DNA of 64,000 nucleotides, taken from NCBI RefSeq assembly GCF_030929615.1, contig NZ_JAVFVU010000004.1, positions 270,394-334,393 of the forward strand, given 5' to 3'. The position numbers were made by a program, and so were the translations under genes. Below are positions 40,565 through 49,922 of this stretch, in pieces. The notes under the pieces are model-generated. The model was given only the letters and a program-made list of their open reading frames with translations, had not been told where the DNA came from and searched no databases. Origin of the DNA: Dyadobacter sp. LHD-138. Lineage in GTDB: Bacteria; Bacteroidota; Bacteroidia; Cytophagales; Spirosomataceae. Each line of letters opens with the position of its first letter. The stretch's first letter is position 1.

Positions 40565-43500
40565 TTATTCGTTCGAAGGAAGTGTTCCAATGCCCCAGTT
40601 CATATTGGGTTTTGGCCCCATTTCTAAAATCAGTGAACCGCCCTTCAAAAGATCCGAGGCATTGAACCAAAAGTTGTTTAACGGTTTGCCGTTCAGCTTG
40701 GCACTTTGCACGTAAACATTTTTCCGGGAGGTATTTTTTGCTTCAATGGTGAAGGTTTTGCCACGACCAAATTGCTGTCCAAGATCAATGACCGATTTTT
40801 CAAACAACGGACTGCCGATCTCATAAACCGGGTTAACGCGCGTTCCGCCGTCGGTTTGGAAAAGCCCGAGCGCATTCATGACAAACCAGGCACTCATTTG
40901 CCCCTGATCTTCGTCGCCCAGGTATGCATTGGAAACTTCGTGTCCGTAATACCGGTCCACAATCGAACGGCTCCATTTTTGGGTTAACCATGGTTTTTTA
41001 ACCCAGTTGAAAAGAAAGGCAAAATGCATCGACTGCTGGTTTCCCTGCACGACCGGGTAATCCCAATACTGGTCGTTTGGGCCGTTGTAACGCCATTTTT
41101 CACTCTCATTAAATCCCCAGTCCAGTCTTTTTACAAACTCGCCTTCGCCGATTGTCTTAGCTAATCCGGGTACATCCTGAGGGACAAAAAAAGTTAACTG
41201 CCATGCATTTCCCTCCACATAATGATGGTTCGCCCCTGATTTAAACGGATCAAAATCGGCAAGCCAGTTTCCTTTGGCATCTTTCATCCGGGCAAAACCG
41301 GTTGCCGGATCGATTACATTTTTCCACCAGTTTCCTCTGTCTTTGAAACGCTGATAATCTTCTTTTTTGCCTAATGACCGGGCAAATTGGGATACAGTGT
41401 AATCATCAAAGCTGTATTCCAACGAGTTGGAAAAACGTCCCTCATCATAGGGTACATACTTGTGTTTCAGATAAGTTGGCAAATCTTCGTTACCTGCACG
41501 TCCGCCTCCGACGTTCGCGGCGGGGGTGGTTTGCATTTTTTTGACTGCCTCATAGGCTTTGTTCACGTCATAACCCCTGATGCCCATTTGATAAGCACCA
41601 ACGATCAATGGAATTTCATGCTCAGCAACCATGACGGGGATGTATTCCATACCTGCAGGGCCTTTGGCCAGCCATCCGCTGCGGTCGTACATGGCCAACT
41701 GCGATTTCACCCAGCGGTTCGACCACTCCGGTGTGACCAGATTCCAAAACTGATTCAGGTTCCAGAACGTGTTCCAAAAGGCATCACAGCCCAAAGCAAC
41801 ATCATCCTTGTTTTGGAACTTGTTAATCTTCTCATCCGCGTCCCGCCAGCTTCCGTCTGCATCGCTGAACGTATTTCTGCTCGCCAGCGACCGGTACATG
41901 TTGGTGTAAAATCTTTCCTTTTCGCGCTGATCGTTGCTGGTAATAGCGACCCGACCCAGCAGATCATTCCACACTTTTTCCTGATTTTGTCTGACAAGAT
42001 CAAAGTTCCAGTCAAACGGATCGGATATCTCCGTTTTTAAATTCAAGGCCGCATTTTCCAGGCTGACATAGGAAATGCCGGATCTTACCTGAACGACCTT
42101 ATTTGTTTTTGTGTCAAATTCAAGATAAATACCCGCATTTTTGGCGCTGTCAGCCAATAAGTTGGTGTTTTTTCTAACTTCGTTATTCAGCCAAACACCG
42201 TAATTTTTGATAGACTGATCAAACTCGATTACAAAATGTACTTGATACCGCTGGTCAATTCCGCCCGACCAGACATTAGTTGATAACTGATCGCTGTAAC
42301 CTTCAATCCTGCGGTCGCTTACCTTATCGATTTTAATGTTTTTAATCTTGTAGCCGTATTCCGTTGGAATCTGAAAATCAACCATGACCCGGCCCAAGTC
42401 GCTGTTATGATACGTGTATTTTTGAAATGAAGCGCGTGTTGTAGCGGTAAGTTCGGCTGTGATATCGTTATCCGTCAGGTTGACCTTGTAATAACCCAGT
42501 GGAGCCTGCTCGGAACCCTTATCAATTCTTGAACGATACCCGTCGTCAGGGTTATTCTGATCCCCCATTTTAATTTGCAAAGGCCCGCTGGTCGGGAAAG
42601 TTCCCAGCCCGGTCATCGTCCATTCATGAATGTGGCTGAATGTGCCGATGGATTCAAAAGTAGGGTCGTAACCGGCCTGCCAGCCATTATTTTGATTATC
42701 TGGACTGAGTTTCACCATGCCAAAAGGCATCCAGGGGCCCGGCGCGATCATCCATCTGGAATGCCCGGCGCCCATCATGGTGTTGACATAACCCGCAGGC
42801 GTTTTAAGTTTCATTTTTCCCCGCTGCACGGTATCCTTTCTTACCAGATTATGATCGATAAGTACCTCGTAGTTACTTGATTTGATTTGAGAAACAGACG
42901 GCATGGGTGCTTCCAGTATGTACCGACCCTGTTCAAGGATCTGGCTGAGAATAATTTGCCCATCAAGCTTCACCTGAACGGTTGGGCTGCCTTTGACGTG
43001 GGATAAGTCAACCAAAAGAGGCTGGCATAATTTACCGGATTTTATGATCTCATAATCAGCGGGCTTGACATTCCGGACCAGTGCATTGCCGGGGATTGTC
43101 AGCGCTGTTTTGGCCGGACCGTCCAGTTTGATCTGATCAAAAACCAGCCAACCACCCTGCAGAGAAGTTATAACGATTTCATTGGTTCCTGTTTTTATCA
43201 ATTCCGATGGAAGCTCGATTTTCATCAGCTGTTCCTTCGGATTTGAAGAAAACTTGTCGGGATCCTTATAACCTGATCCCTTTTTTAGCTGAAACTCCCA
43301 GGATTTACCATTAACGAGAATTTTTACAAACGGTGCAGCCAGCGAATCAGTGTCCAGTACATCAACCAAAAGCTGCCAGTTGCCCGAAACCGGTTTTTCT
43401 TTTATTTCAAAAAGGACAGTCAGAAAGTGAGAGCGAATTCCGGCAGTATTACCCGTTCCTCCCCATCCATTAACGGGGCCAGGGAGTACGTATGGCCAAT

Positions 43501-43711
43501 CCTGTTGAACTTTTGAATGTCCGACAAGGAAGTATTTGTCTTCATACCCGAAATCATTTTCAACAAAACGCTTGAACTGATCCGGCGCCAGCGCCAGTCC
43601 TTTTGGGGAATTTTCACTTTCGCCAATTTGCCATATGGTCTTTTGCTGACTATGGGCAATCTGGCAGGTCAGGGATAAAAATAGTAAGGGTAGGAATAGT
43701 CTGTTTATCAT
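40565..43711 (-). CDS. GH92 alpha-mannosidase with N-terminal carbohydrate-binding-like domain
   Basis: 1048 residues with signal peptide (MINRLFLPLLFLSLTCQIAHSQ). Residues about 25-205 (TIWQIGESENSPKGLAL, then GGWLVFDQIKLDG) resemble the lectin-like C-terminal domain of family 4 rhamnogalacturonan lyases. From about residue 310 comes GH92: GAGHSRWMIAPGPWMPFGMVKL, FSHIHEWTMTGLG, LGCDAFWNTFWNLNQFW, and GDEDQGQMSAWFVMNALGLF (usually N-E-D-x-G-Q-M-S-A-W). GH92 enzymes are calcium-dependent exo-alpha-mannosidases, commonly alpha-1,2. It heads the leftward operon; two TATGnACATA palindromes sit at the promoter. Confidence 0.95.
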   Translation of the reverse strand: MINRLFLPLLFLSLTCQIAHSQQKTIWQIGESENSPKGLALAPDQFKRFVENDFGYEDKYFLVGHSKVQQDWPYVLPGPVNGWGGTGNTAGIRSHFLTVLFEIKEKPVSGNWQLLVDVLDTDSLAAPFVKILVNGKSWEFQLKKGSGYKDPDKFSSNPKEQLMKIELPSELIKTGTNEIVITSLQGGWLVFDQIKLDGPAKTALTIPGNALVRNVKPADYEIIKSGKLCQPLLVDLSHVKGSPTVQVKLDGQIILSQILEQGRYILEAPMPSVSQIKSSNYEVLIDHNLVRKDTVQRGKMKLKTPAGYVNTMMGAGHSRWMIAPGPWMPFGMVKLSPDNQNNGWQAGYDPTFESIGTFSHIHEWTMTGLGTFPTSGPLQIKMGDQNNPDDGYRSRIDKGSEQAPLGYYKVNLTDNDITAELTATTRASFQKYTYHNSDLGRVMVDFQIPTEYGYKIKNIKIDKVSDRRIEGYSDQLSTNVWSGGIDQRYQVHFVIEFDQSIKNYGVWLNNEVRKNTNLLADSAKNAGIYLEFDTKTNKVVQVRSGISYVSLENAALNLKTEISDPFDWNFDLVRQNQEKVWNDLLGRVAITSNDQREKERFYTNMYRSLASRNTFSDADGSWRDADEKINKFQNKDDVALGCDAFWNTFWNLNQFWNLVTPEWSNRWVKSQLAMYDRSGWLAKGPAGMEYIPVMVAEHEIPLIVGAYQMGIRGYDVNKAYEAVKKMQTTPAANVGGGRAGNEDLPTYLKHKYVPYDEGRFSNSLEYSFDDYTVSQFARSLGKKEDYQRFKDRGNWWKNVIDPATGFARMKDAKGNWLADFDPFKSGANHHYVEGNAWQLTFFVPQDVPGLAKTIGEGEFVKRLDWGFNESEKWRYNGPNDQYWDYPVVQGNQQSMHFAFLFNWVKKPWLTQKWSRSIVDRYYGHEVSNAYLGDEDQGQMSAWFVMNALGLFQTDGGTRVNPVYEIGSPLFEKSVIDLGQQFGRGKTFTIEAKNTSRKNVYVQSAKLNGKPLNNFWFNASDLLKGGSLILEMGPKPNMNWGIGTLPSNE

Positions 43712-43771
43712 CGGAAAATTTGATTTTAATACGGTTATCAGGCAGTTTTATCGGAAATCATCGGGTGTGTA

Positions 43772-43812
43772 ATATGAACATATTTCCATTTATGTTGGTA
43801 TGTATGTACATA
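43772..43812. promoter_or_regulatory. two GntR operator candidates before the GH92 operon
   Basis: ATATGAACATAT at 43772-43783 and TATGTACATA at 43803-43812, both palindromic. The second lies at the predicted transcription start set by the leftward -7 box at 43821-43828, a repression position. The same motif recurs before the GntR gene and before susC. Confidence 0.5.
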
Positions 43813-43820
43813 TTGTTTGG

Positions 43821-43828
43821 CAAATGTA
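43821..43828 (-). promoter_or_regulatory. leftward -7 box TACATTTG of the GH92 operon
   Basis: A full TAnnTTTG match on the minus strand (CAAATGTA on the plus strand). No TTG at the usual spacing, which may reflect an activated or unusual promoter. About 110 bp before the GH92 start. Confidence 0.4.
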
Positions 43829-44117
43829 ATAATTTCTATTTTTAGTTTTCTTAAATTTTGATAAACTTTTTATCTGCTATTTATACTTGCTTAACTAAAC
43901 CGATTTATCAGCCGTGATTTGGTTGCTAAGGGCAGGAATTTCAGTTGGCGTAAATCATTTTTTAATGTGCCCGAATTTATATTTTCTGTAACTGTTTGAT
44001 ATTATTGGTGTTATAATATTTTTGTATTCTTTCCAGATTAAAATTTACCACTTTTTCTCAAAATAGTGGTAAAATAATTTTTCTGTTAAAATAATTATTT
44101 TCAACTTTGATTGTTCA
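43829..44117. other. AT-rich divergent intergenic region
   Basis: Nothing coding. Contains long T-rich runs between the leftward GH92 promoter and the rightward GntR gene. Confidence 0.4.
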
Positions 44118-44131
44118 TATGTATAAACATA
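44118..44131. promoter_or_regulatory. GntR operator candidate at its own gene
   Basis: TATGT (44118-44122) and ACATA (44127-44131) separated by 4 bp, 13 bp before the start codon, suggesting autoregulation. Confidence 0.35.
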
Positions 44132-44143
44132 GTAAGAGCAAAC

Positions 44144-44944
44144 ATGGAAATATTTAGTATCAATCATGAAAGTCCGCTTCCCCTGCATGTTCAGGTAGAG
44201 GAAATATTGAGACGACTGATTGTTGATCCTGAATATCAAAATGGAAAACTTTTCCCCAACGAAGTTGATATCGCCAAAAGACTTGGCATTTCGAGAAACA
44301 CGGTCAGACAGGCCTTAAACAAGCTGGTTCACGAAGAGCTTTTGACGCGTAAAAAGGGTATCGGAACAAAAGTTTTGAAGAACAACATTACCACCAAATT
44401 AAATAAGTGGTCGAGCTTCACGCACGAGATGCATGAAAAGGGAGTTTCGTTCAAAAATTATGATGTAAAAACCGAATGGGTGGAAGTCGGAGAAGAGATT
44501 TCCACACTTTTTAATGTTAGTTTAAGTACCAAAGTACTTAAGCTGGAAAGGCTTCGGGGACTGGACTTGGGCCCTATTGTGCACTTTGTATCCTATTTTC
44601 ATCCGCGTGTTGGGCTTACGGGTGAGGAGGATTTTTCCAAACCTTTGTATGAGATGCTTGAACGCGATCACCATACGGTGGTTGCCGTTTCAAAAGAAGA
44701 AATCAGTGCTACGCTGGCTGACGAAAAGCTGGCCAAGATTTTGCACTTGAAACCCGGTGATCCGGTTTTATTACGCAAAAGAATTGTTTGTGATCCGGGT
44801 GACAGGCTAATCGAGTATAACCTTGGTTACTACCGGGCAGATCGCTTTACTTATGCTATCGATATAGCCAGGCTTGTTGCGGTTGCAATGGGGTGGACCT
44901 ATGCTTTGGCAGACCGCTTTACGTATGCACTTGACATAGCGTAG
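44144..44944 (+). CDS. GntR-family regulator with UTRA domain, C-terminus duplicated
   Basis: 266 residues from the ATG at 44144. Winged helix at about residues 10-80 (PLPLHVQVEEILRRLI, LFPNEVDIAKRLGISRNTV) and UTRA effector domain from about residue 95 (LERLRGLDLGPIVHFVSYF, EEISATLADEKLA, YNLGYYRADRFTYAID). UTRA domains usually end soon after the RADRFTY-type strand. Here 24 more residues follow that repeat it: ADRFTYAIDIA then ADRFTYALDIA. It probably represses or activates the divergent mannoside genes in response to a sugar or sugar phosphate. Operators with a shared palindrome are present at all three promoters. Confidence 0.92.
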   Translation: MEIFSINHESPLPLHVQVEEILRRLIVDPEYQNGKLFPNEVDIAKRLGISRNTVRQALNKLVHEELLTRKKGIGTKVLKNNITTKLNKWSSFTHEMHEKGVSFKNYDVKTEWVEVGEEISTLFNVSLSTKVLKLERLRGLDLGPIVHFVSYFHPRVGLTGEEDFSKPLYEMLERDHHTVVAVSKEEISATLADEKLAKILHLKPGDPVLLRKRIVCDPGDRLIEYNLGYYRADRFTYAIDIARLVAVAMGWTYALADRFTYALDIA

Positions 44945-44947
44945 GCT
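44837..44947 (+). repeat. imperfect duplication at the 3' end of the GntR gene
   Basis: Two copies start at 44837 and 44909, 72 bp apart. Each reads GCAGAyCGCTTTAC, then a diverged stretch, then ATAGC and AGGCTTG. The first copy is in the UTRA end; the second supplies the stop codon. Confidence 0.45.
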
Positions 44948-45023
44948 TGCATTTTAATCCTTTTCTATAAAGACGCCAATCGGCTTATTTACTTAAGCGG
45001 ATAAAGGTTTGCTGTTGATCATG

Positions 45024-45040
45024 TATGAACATATGTACAT
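45024..45040. promoter_or_regulatory. GntR operator candidates before susC
   Basis: TATGAACATA at 45024-45033 overlapping ATGTACAT at 45033-45040, 114 bp before the SusC start. Same core as the GH92 operators. Confidence 0.45.
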
Positions 45041-45153
45041 GAATTGAAGGATTATAATCTATTAATTACAAATGAGAATACTTATTCGCTCGCCTGTTTT
45101 CCGGCGTTTGTCTGCTTCAAAAGTTCAAAATAAATTCTAAACTAGTCAACCTA

Positions 45154-48100
45154 ATGGAAAGTATGAGAAGTCATGTACCAAGACCCGTCATTCAGTCGGG
45201 GCGGATTATGAAAATAATCTTACTGAATTTATTGCTGGTGAGCTCATTGAGCGCGCTTGCCGGTGGCCGTTCATTTTTGACGGCAGATAAAGTGGTTCGC
45301 GGAAAGGTGGTAGACGGGGGGAATAATTCGACATTGCCGGGTGTAAATGTGGTAATAAAAGGATCGAGCGTAGGGACTTCGACAGACGCGGACGGAAATT
45401 TTTCTATTTCTGTACCAAACGAATCTTCGGTTTTGGTATTCAGTTTTGTTGGTTTTATAAATCAGGAAGTTCGGGTTGGAAACAAAACGACTTTGGAAGT
45501 TGCGTTGCAATCGGATTCCAAAGCACTTAGTGAAGTGGTTGTGATCGGTTATGGTACGGTTAAGAAATCCGATCTTACCGGTGCAGTTGCTACCATCAAG
45601 GGAGAGCAGCTGATGGACAAACCTGTACCTAACGTTTCTCAGGCCCTGCAGGGGAAAATTGCCGGGGTGGAAGTAAGTGTGAACAGCAACGCACCTGGTG
45701 CTGCGGCGAAAGTCCGTGTACGTGGTTTGGGATCTATCAACTCCAACATTGATCCGCTTTATGTGGTGGATGGTGTGATCGGGGTTGACGGAAACTCGAT
45801 TAACCCCAACGATATCGCTTCTCTTGAAGTATTGAAAGATGCTTCATCCACAGCGATTTATGGTGCGCGTGGTGCCAATGGTGTGATCATGATTACGACC
45901 AAACGTGGAAAAAGCGGAGGTACAAAAGTATCTTACGACGGAAACGTAAACGTGAGTGATTTGTACCGCCATGTGAGAACACTAAACTCAGAAGAATTTG
46001 TTAAAACATACAATCAGGCTTTTGCCAATGGTACAAAATTTGACCCGGCAGGTGGCGTCTGGACACCTCAGGCTCCTTTGAACCACGCGAATTTTCCTTT
46101 GTTATTTGATGCCAACGACAAGCCTTTGTACAATACCAATTGGGAAAAAGAAGTATATAAGCCAGCTGTTTCGCACAGTCATCAGCTTAATTTTCAGGGC
46201 GGTAACGATAAAACTGTGTACAGTTTATCCTTGGGATATCTGGACCAGAACGGCTTGATGCTTACTTCTGGATTTAAACGCTATTCGGCAAGATTTACGC
46301 TTGACAACGATGTGAACAAGTGGTTGAAAATAGGCGGAAGTCTTTCGCTTATCAAAAGCAGACAACGTATGGTTTCTGATGGCAATGGTAGTTTGAACGT
46401 TCCAAGGATGGTTTCGGAGGAGGTTCCGATCGTGCCTGTTAAATATCCGGACGGAACATGGGCTGGAAACAACGATATCGGTGGGCTTGAAGGAGGACCA
46501 AACCCGGTGAACATTGCCCACAACCGTTACACGATCAACAACACGTTACAGGCGCTTGGAAACACTTATTTGTTGTTCCACATTACAAAAGACCTGGATT
46601 TTAAGACTGATTTTGGATTTAATTTAAACGCACAGAAAAACAACTACTTTTCGTCTCAAAATCTGGCACACATGTCTGCCGATCAGGGTGGGGTTGCCAA
46701 CATGAGAAATTATTCCAATAACTACTGGCAGTCGGAAAACTACCTGACCTGGAATAAGACTATTAACGCCCGTCAGCGCTTTACAGCCTTGCTTGGGGCG
46801 TCGTGGCAGCAGTATTATCAGGAGACGAATTTTGCTGAAACGCAGAATTTTATCGACGACTTTTTCCAGTGGCATAACCTGGGTTCGGGCTCTGTAAGAA
46901 GTTCAACAACATCGGAAGATTACAAATGGACGATGAACTCGTATTTTGCCAGGGCTACTTATAACCTGGATGAAAAATATCTGTTGACCGCTACCGGCCG
47001 TTTCGACGGTTCTTCGAAATTTGGCGCGAACAATAAATTTGCGTTTTTCCCATCGGTCGGCGCTGCCTGGCGTATATCGGAAGAAGGCTTCCTGAAAGGA
47101 AACAAAAACATCACAAGCCTGAAATTGAGAGCGAGTTATGGTCTTTCCGGTAACCAGGAAATTGGTCAGTACCGCTCCATTGCACAAATACAGCCGGGTA
47201 CAACCAACAATACTTCGACAGTTTTGGGAGGTGCATTGCAGTCGGCGTTATTGCCAAGTTATCTTGGAAACCCAAACCTGAAATGGGAGCGATCGCTGCA
47301 ATTTGATGCCGGTGTTGAGTTGGGTATTCGTGAAAACATTAACCTGACGGTCGATTATTACAACCGTGTGACGAAGGATCTTTTGCTTCAGGCACCCATT
47401 CCGTGGTCTGCGGGTCAAACGAATGCGAACGTCTATCAGAATGTTGGATCGGTTAGAAACTCAGGTTTGGAAGTTAGTTTGAATACAACAAACATTAAAA
47501 CAGACAATTTTACCTGGACAACCAACTTCATTTTTGCTGCGAACAAAAACAAGATTTTAAAACTGAACAACGGTAACGCGGATATTTTTCCTGGTCCTAA
47601 CTTCCTTGGACAAACCAATATCCTGCGGGTAGGTGAGTCGATCGGTTCTTTGTACGGGATGACGCGTTTGGGAACTTACAGTAGCGAAGAGGCTGATCTT
47701 GCAGCGAAACACAACCTGAAACCGGGTGACAGAAAGTACATTTACAATGCGGACGGAAGCAATTATTACAGCATTATCGGTCGCACAACGCCGAAATGGA
47801 CGGGAACTTTCAGCAGTACAATGAACTACAAAGGCTTTGATTTCTCATTCGATATCCGTTTTGTGCAGGGCTTGAACACGGCAGGAACCTACAAACACTC
47901 CGTGGAAGACAGACAAACGATCGCGAACAGCCTTGCAACCGTGCTGGATGCCTGGACGCCGGATCACCAGAATACGATGATCTCGCAGGTGCGTAACTAT
48001 AAATTTGCGCAGGATTCCCACTTCGATACCTGGTGGGTAGAAAACGGATCATTCATCCGTGGCCAGAATTTCACATTCGGTTATTCCTTACAGGATGCCG

Positions 48101-48306
48101 CTTTGCAGAAGCTGAAACTGAGCCGTCTGCGTGTGTATGCAAGTGTGCAAAACCTCTTTGTGATTACGAAATATACAGGATATGATCCTGAGGTTGATAC
48201 GTTTAACTCCGGCTATGGTTCTAACAGTTCATTCTCCCAGAATCTGGACTTTTTTGCCAATCCTCGCCCACGTGTCTGGAACCTTGGATTAACACTTACT
48301 TTTTAA
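45154..48306 (+). CDS. susC: SusC-type TonB-dependent outer-membrane transporter
   Basis: 1050 residues. Signal region (MKIILLNLLLVSSLSALAGG; an internal Met may be the true start), a carboxypeptidase-regulatory-like domain (KVVRGKVVDGGNNSTLPGVNV to about residue 130), the SusC motif VVVIGYGTVKKSDLTGAV, a plug domain with GLGSINSNIDPLYVVDGV and KDASSTAIYGARGANGVIMI, and a long beta-barrel ending in LGLTLTF with the typical C-terminal aromatic. It imports oligosaccharides, here most likely mannose-containing, using energy from TonB. SusD follows 18 bp later. Confidence 0.97.
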   Translation: MESMRSHVPRPVIQSGRIMKIILLNLLLVSSLSALAGGRSFLTADKVVRGKVVDGGNNSTLPGVNVVIKGSSVGTSTDADGNFSISVPNESSVLVFSFVGFINQEVRVGNKTTLEVALQSDSKALSEVVVIGYGTVKKSDLTGAVATIKGEQLMDKPVPNVSQALQGKIAGVEVSVNSNAPGAAAKVRVRGLGSINSNIDPLYVVDGVIGVDGNSINPNDIASLEVLKDASSTAIYGARGANGVIMITTKRGKSGGTKVSYDGNVNVSDLYRHVRTLNSEEFVKTYNQAFANGTKFDPAGGVWTPQAPLNHANFPLLFDANDKPLYNTNWEKEVYKPAVSHSHQLNFQGGNDKTVYSLSLGYLDQNGLMLTSGFKRYSARFTLDNDVNKWLKIGGSLSLIKSRQRMVSDGNGSLNVPRMVSEEVPIVPVKYPDGTWAGNNDIGGLEGGPNPVNIAHNRYTINNTLQALGNTYLLFHITKDLDFKTDFGFNLNAQKNNYFSSQNLAHMSADQGGVANMRNYSNNYWQSENYLTWNKTINARQRFTALLGASWQQYYQETNFAETQNFIDDFFQWHNLGSGSVRSSTTSEDYKWTMNSYFARATYNLDEKYLLTATGRFDGSSKFGANNKFAFFPSVGAAWRISEEGFLKGNKNITSLKLRASYGLSGNQEIGQYRSIAQIQPGTTNNTSTVLGGALQSALLPSYLGNPNLKWERSLQFDAGVELGIRENINLTVDYYNRVTKDLLLQAPIPWSAGQTNANVYQNVGSVRNSGLEVSLNTTNIKTDNFTWTTNFIFAANKNKILKLNNGNADIFPGPNFLGQTNILRVGESIGSLYGMTRLGTYSSEEADLAAKHNLKPGDRKYIYNADGSNYYSIIGRTTPKWTGTFSSTMNYKGFDFSFDIRFVQGLNTAGTYKHSVEDRQTIANSLATVLDAWTPDHQNTMISQVRNYKFAQDSHFDTWWVENGSFIRGQNFTFGYSLQDAALQKLKLSRLRVYASVQNLFVITKYTGYDPEVDTFNSGYGSNSSFSQNLDFFANPRPRVWNLGLTLTF

Positions 48307-48324
48307 CCTGTAACTGAAATAGAT

Positions 48325-49833
48325 ATGAAAGTGCTAAAAAATATATTATTGGCCGCGTCGCTGCTGACGTTAGGTTCTTGCAAAGACTTTTTAGATGAAA
48401 ATCCGACAGGATTTTTAACGCCGGACTCTGATGTTTCCAGCACAAAAGTGGCCAGGGCTTATGCAAATTCCGGGTATGTTTATTTGCAGGGTTTGCTTGC
48501 CGGACAGCCGTCTTCTTATGGCGGAAATACCTGGAATTTACTGGAATTCATGACGGGGAAGGCGAATAGCGATCTTGGTCAGACCGGATTTATCAATTTT
48601 CAAAACCTGGGTTATAACAATACCGCGTTTTATATTGATACCTGGTGGCAGCAAATGTATCTGGGGATTGGTGCCTGTAACCTTGCGATACAAAGCATTC
48701 CGGGTATTAATGCCGCTGGTTTGACAGATGCGCAGAAAAACAACATGCTTGCGGAGGTACATACCTTACGTGCGTTGTATTACTTCAATTTGGTTAGAAT
48801 GTATGGCGCCGTTCCTAATGTAACCACGGTTCCAAAGGATCTGAACCTGAATCTTCCGCGCACAGCCGCCAAGGATATTTATGATCAGATTATCATTCCT
48901 GATCTTTTATTCGCGGAAAAATCAACTTTGCCATGGTCTGACAACACCGGAAAAATTTCAATGGGGGCTGTTGAATCAATTTTGGCAGATGTGTATCTGA
49001 CTTATGCTGGCGCGGCCATCAACGGTGGTGCCCAGTATTATGCGGAATCTGCAAAACGTTCGAAAAGTGTTATCGACAACGGAGGTTATACCTTGTTTCC
49101 GAACTACACCGATATGATTCAGCCGGTTAACAAAAATACAGGCGAGTTTATTTTTCAGGTGCAATATGCTGCCAGTGTTCCGTTGACCAACCCTTTGACG
49201 CCACTTACAATTCCTAACTTTTCAGGGATCTCAAAGTATGCGGATGAATACGGTTCGGTTTATCCAACACCGGAATTTATCAAATCTTTCCCTGCCGGGG
49301 ATAAGCGTGTGGAGGAAAGACAGTTTTTCTATACGAGCTATCCGAATTTGAAAACGGGACAAACGATCAAGTTTAAAAATACTTACATCTACAAATGGTT
49401 TGATGTAAACGCGATCACCAACACGGTTAAGTCGGACTTGAATTATACCTTGTACCGTTTGGCGGATGTGTACCTGATGTATGCAGAAGCATCGAACCGT
49501 GCCGAAGGAGCACCGAACAGCAAAGCAGTTGAGTATGTTAACAAGATCCGCTCGCGCGCGAATTTGTCAGCGATCGGGGCATTAAGTCAGACTGCTTTTG
49601 AGCAGGAAGTTTGGTCGCAGCGTTATTTTGAACTTTGTTTTGAAAACAAAATGTGGTTTGACATGTTGCGTACAAGAAAGGTACATAACGACGTGACCGG
49701 TAACTGGGATAATTTCATCGGTCATAAAACGGTGCTTGGTGCGACTTTCTCAGAAAAACAATTGTTATTTCCTGTGCCAAAACAGGAGTCAGATGTGAAC
49801 CCGAATTTGTTGCCAAACAATCCTGGTTTTTAA
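48325..49833 (+). CDS. susD: SusD/RagB-type glycan-binding lipoprotein
   Basis: 502 residues with lipobox LTLGSCKDFLD then ENPTGFLTPDS. SusD features: TPR-like helices with LAEVHTLRALYYFNLVRMYGAVP, DIYDQIIIPDL, and the C-terminal YRLADVYLMYAEASNR and QRYFELCFENKMWFDMLRTRK. It forms the surface lid of the SusC transporter and binds the glycan. Ends before a strong terminator. Confidence 0.97.
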   Translation: MKVLKNILLAASLLTLGSCKDFLDENPTGFLTPDSDVSSTKVARAYANSGYVYLQGLLAGQPSSYGGNTWNLLEFMTGKANSDLGQTGFINFQNLGYNNTAFYIDTWWQQMYLGIGACNLAIQSIPGINAAGLTDAQKNNMLAEVHTLRALYYFNLVRMYGAVPNVTTVPKDLNLNLPRTAAKDIYDQIIIPDLLFAEKSTLPWSDNTGKISMGAVESILADVYLTYAGAAINGGAQYYAESAKRSKSVIDNGGYTLFPNYTDMIQPVNKNTGEFIFQVQYAASVPLTNPLTPLTIPNFSGISKYADEYGSVYPTPEFIKSFPAGDKRVEERQFFYTSYPNLKTGQTIKFKNTYIYKWFDVNAITNTVKSDLNYTLYRLADVYLMYAEASNRAEGAPNSKAVEYVNKIRSRANLSAIGALSQTAFEQEVWSQRYFELCFENKMWFDMLRTRKVHNDVTGNWDNFIGHKTVLGATFSEKQLLFPVPKQESDVNPNLLPNNPGF

Positions 49834-49852
49834 GTTGAACAAATAAATTTTA

Positions 49853-49893
49853 TAAATAAATAAGGGACACATTTTGCGTCCCTTATTTATTTA
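49853..49893. terminator. strong bidirectional terminator after susD
   Basis: A 16-bp stem, TAAATAAATAAGGGAC (49853-49868) with its complement ending TTATTTATTTA (49878-49893), 9-nt loop, A-rich before and T-rich after. It also serves the convergent nuclease gene. Confidence 0.85.
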
Positions 49894-49922
49894 CGTGTTA
49901 TTTATAAAATCTGTTTTGCGTA

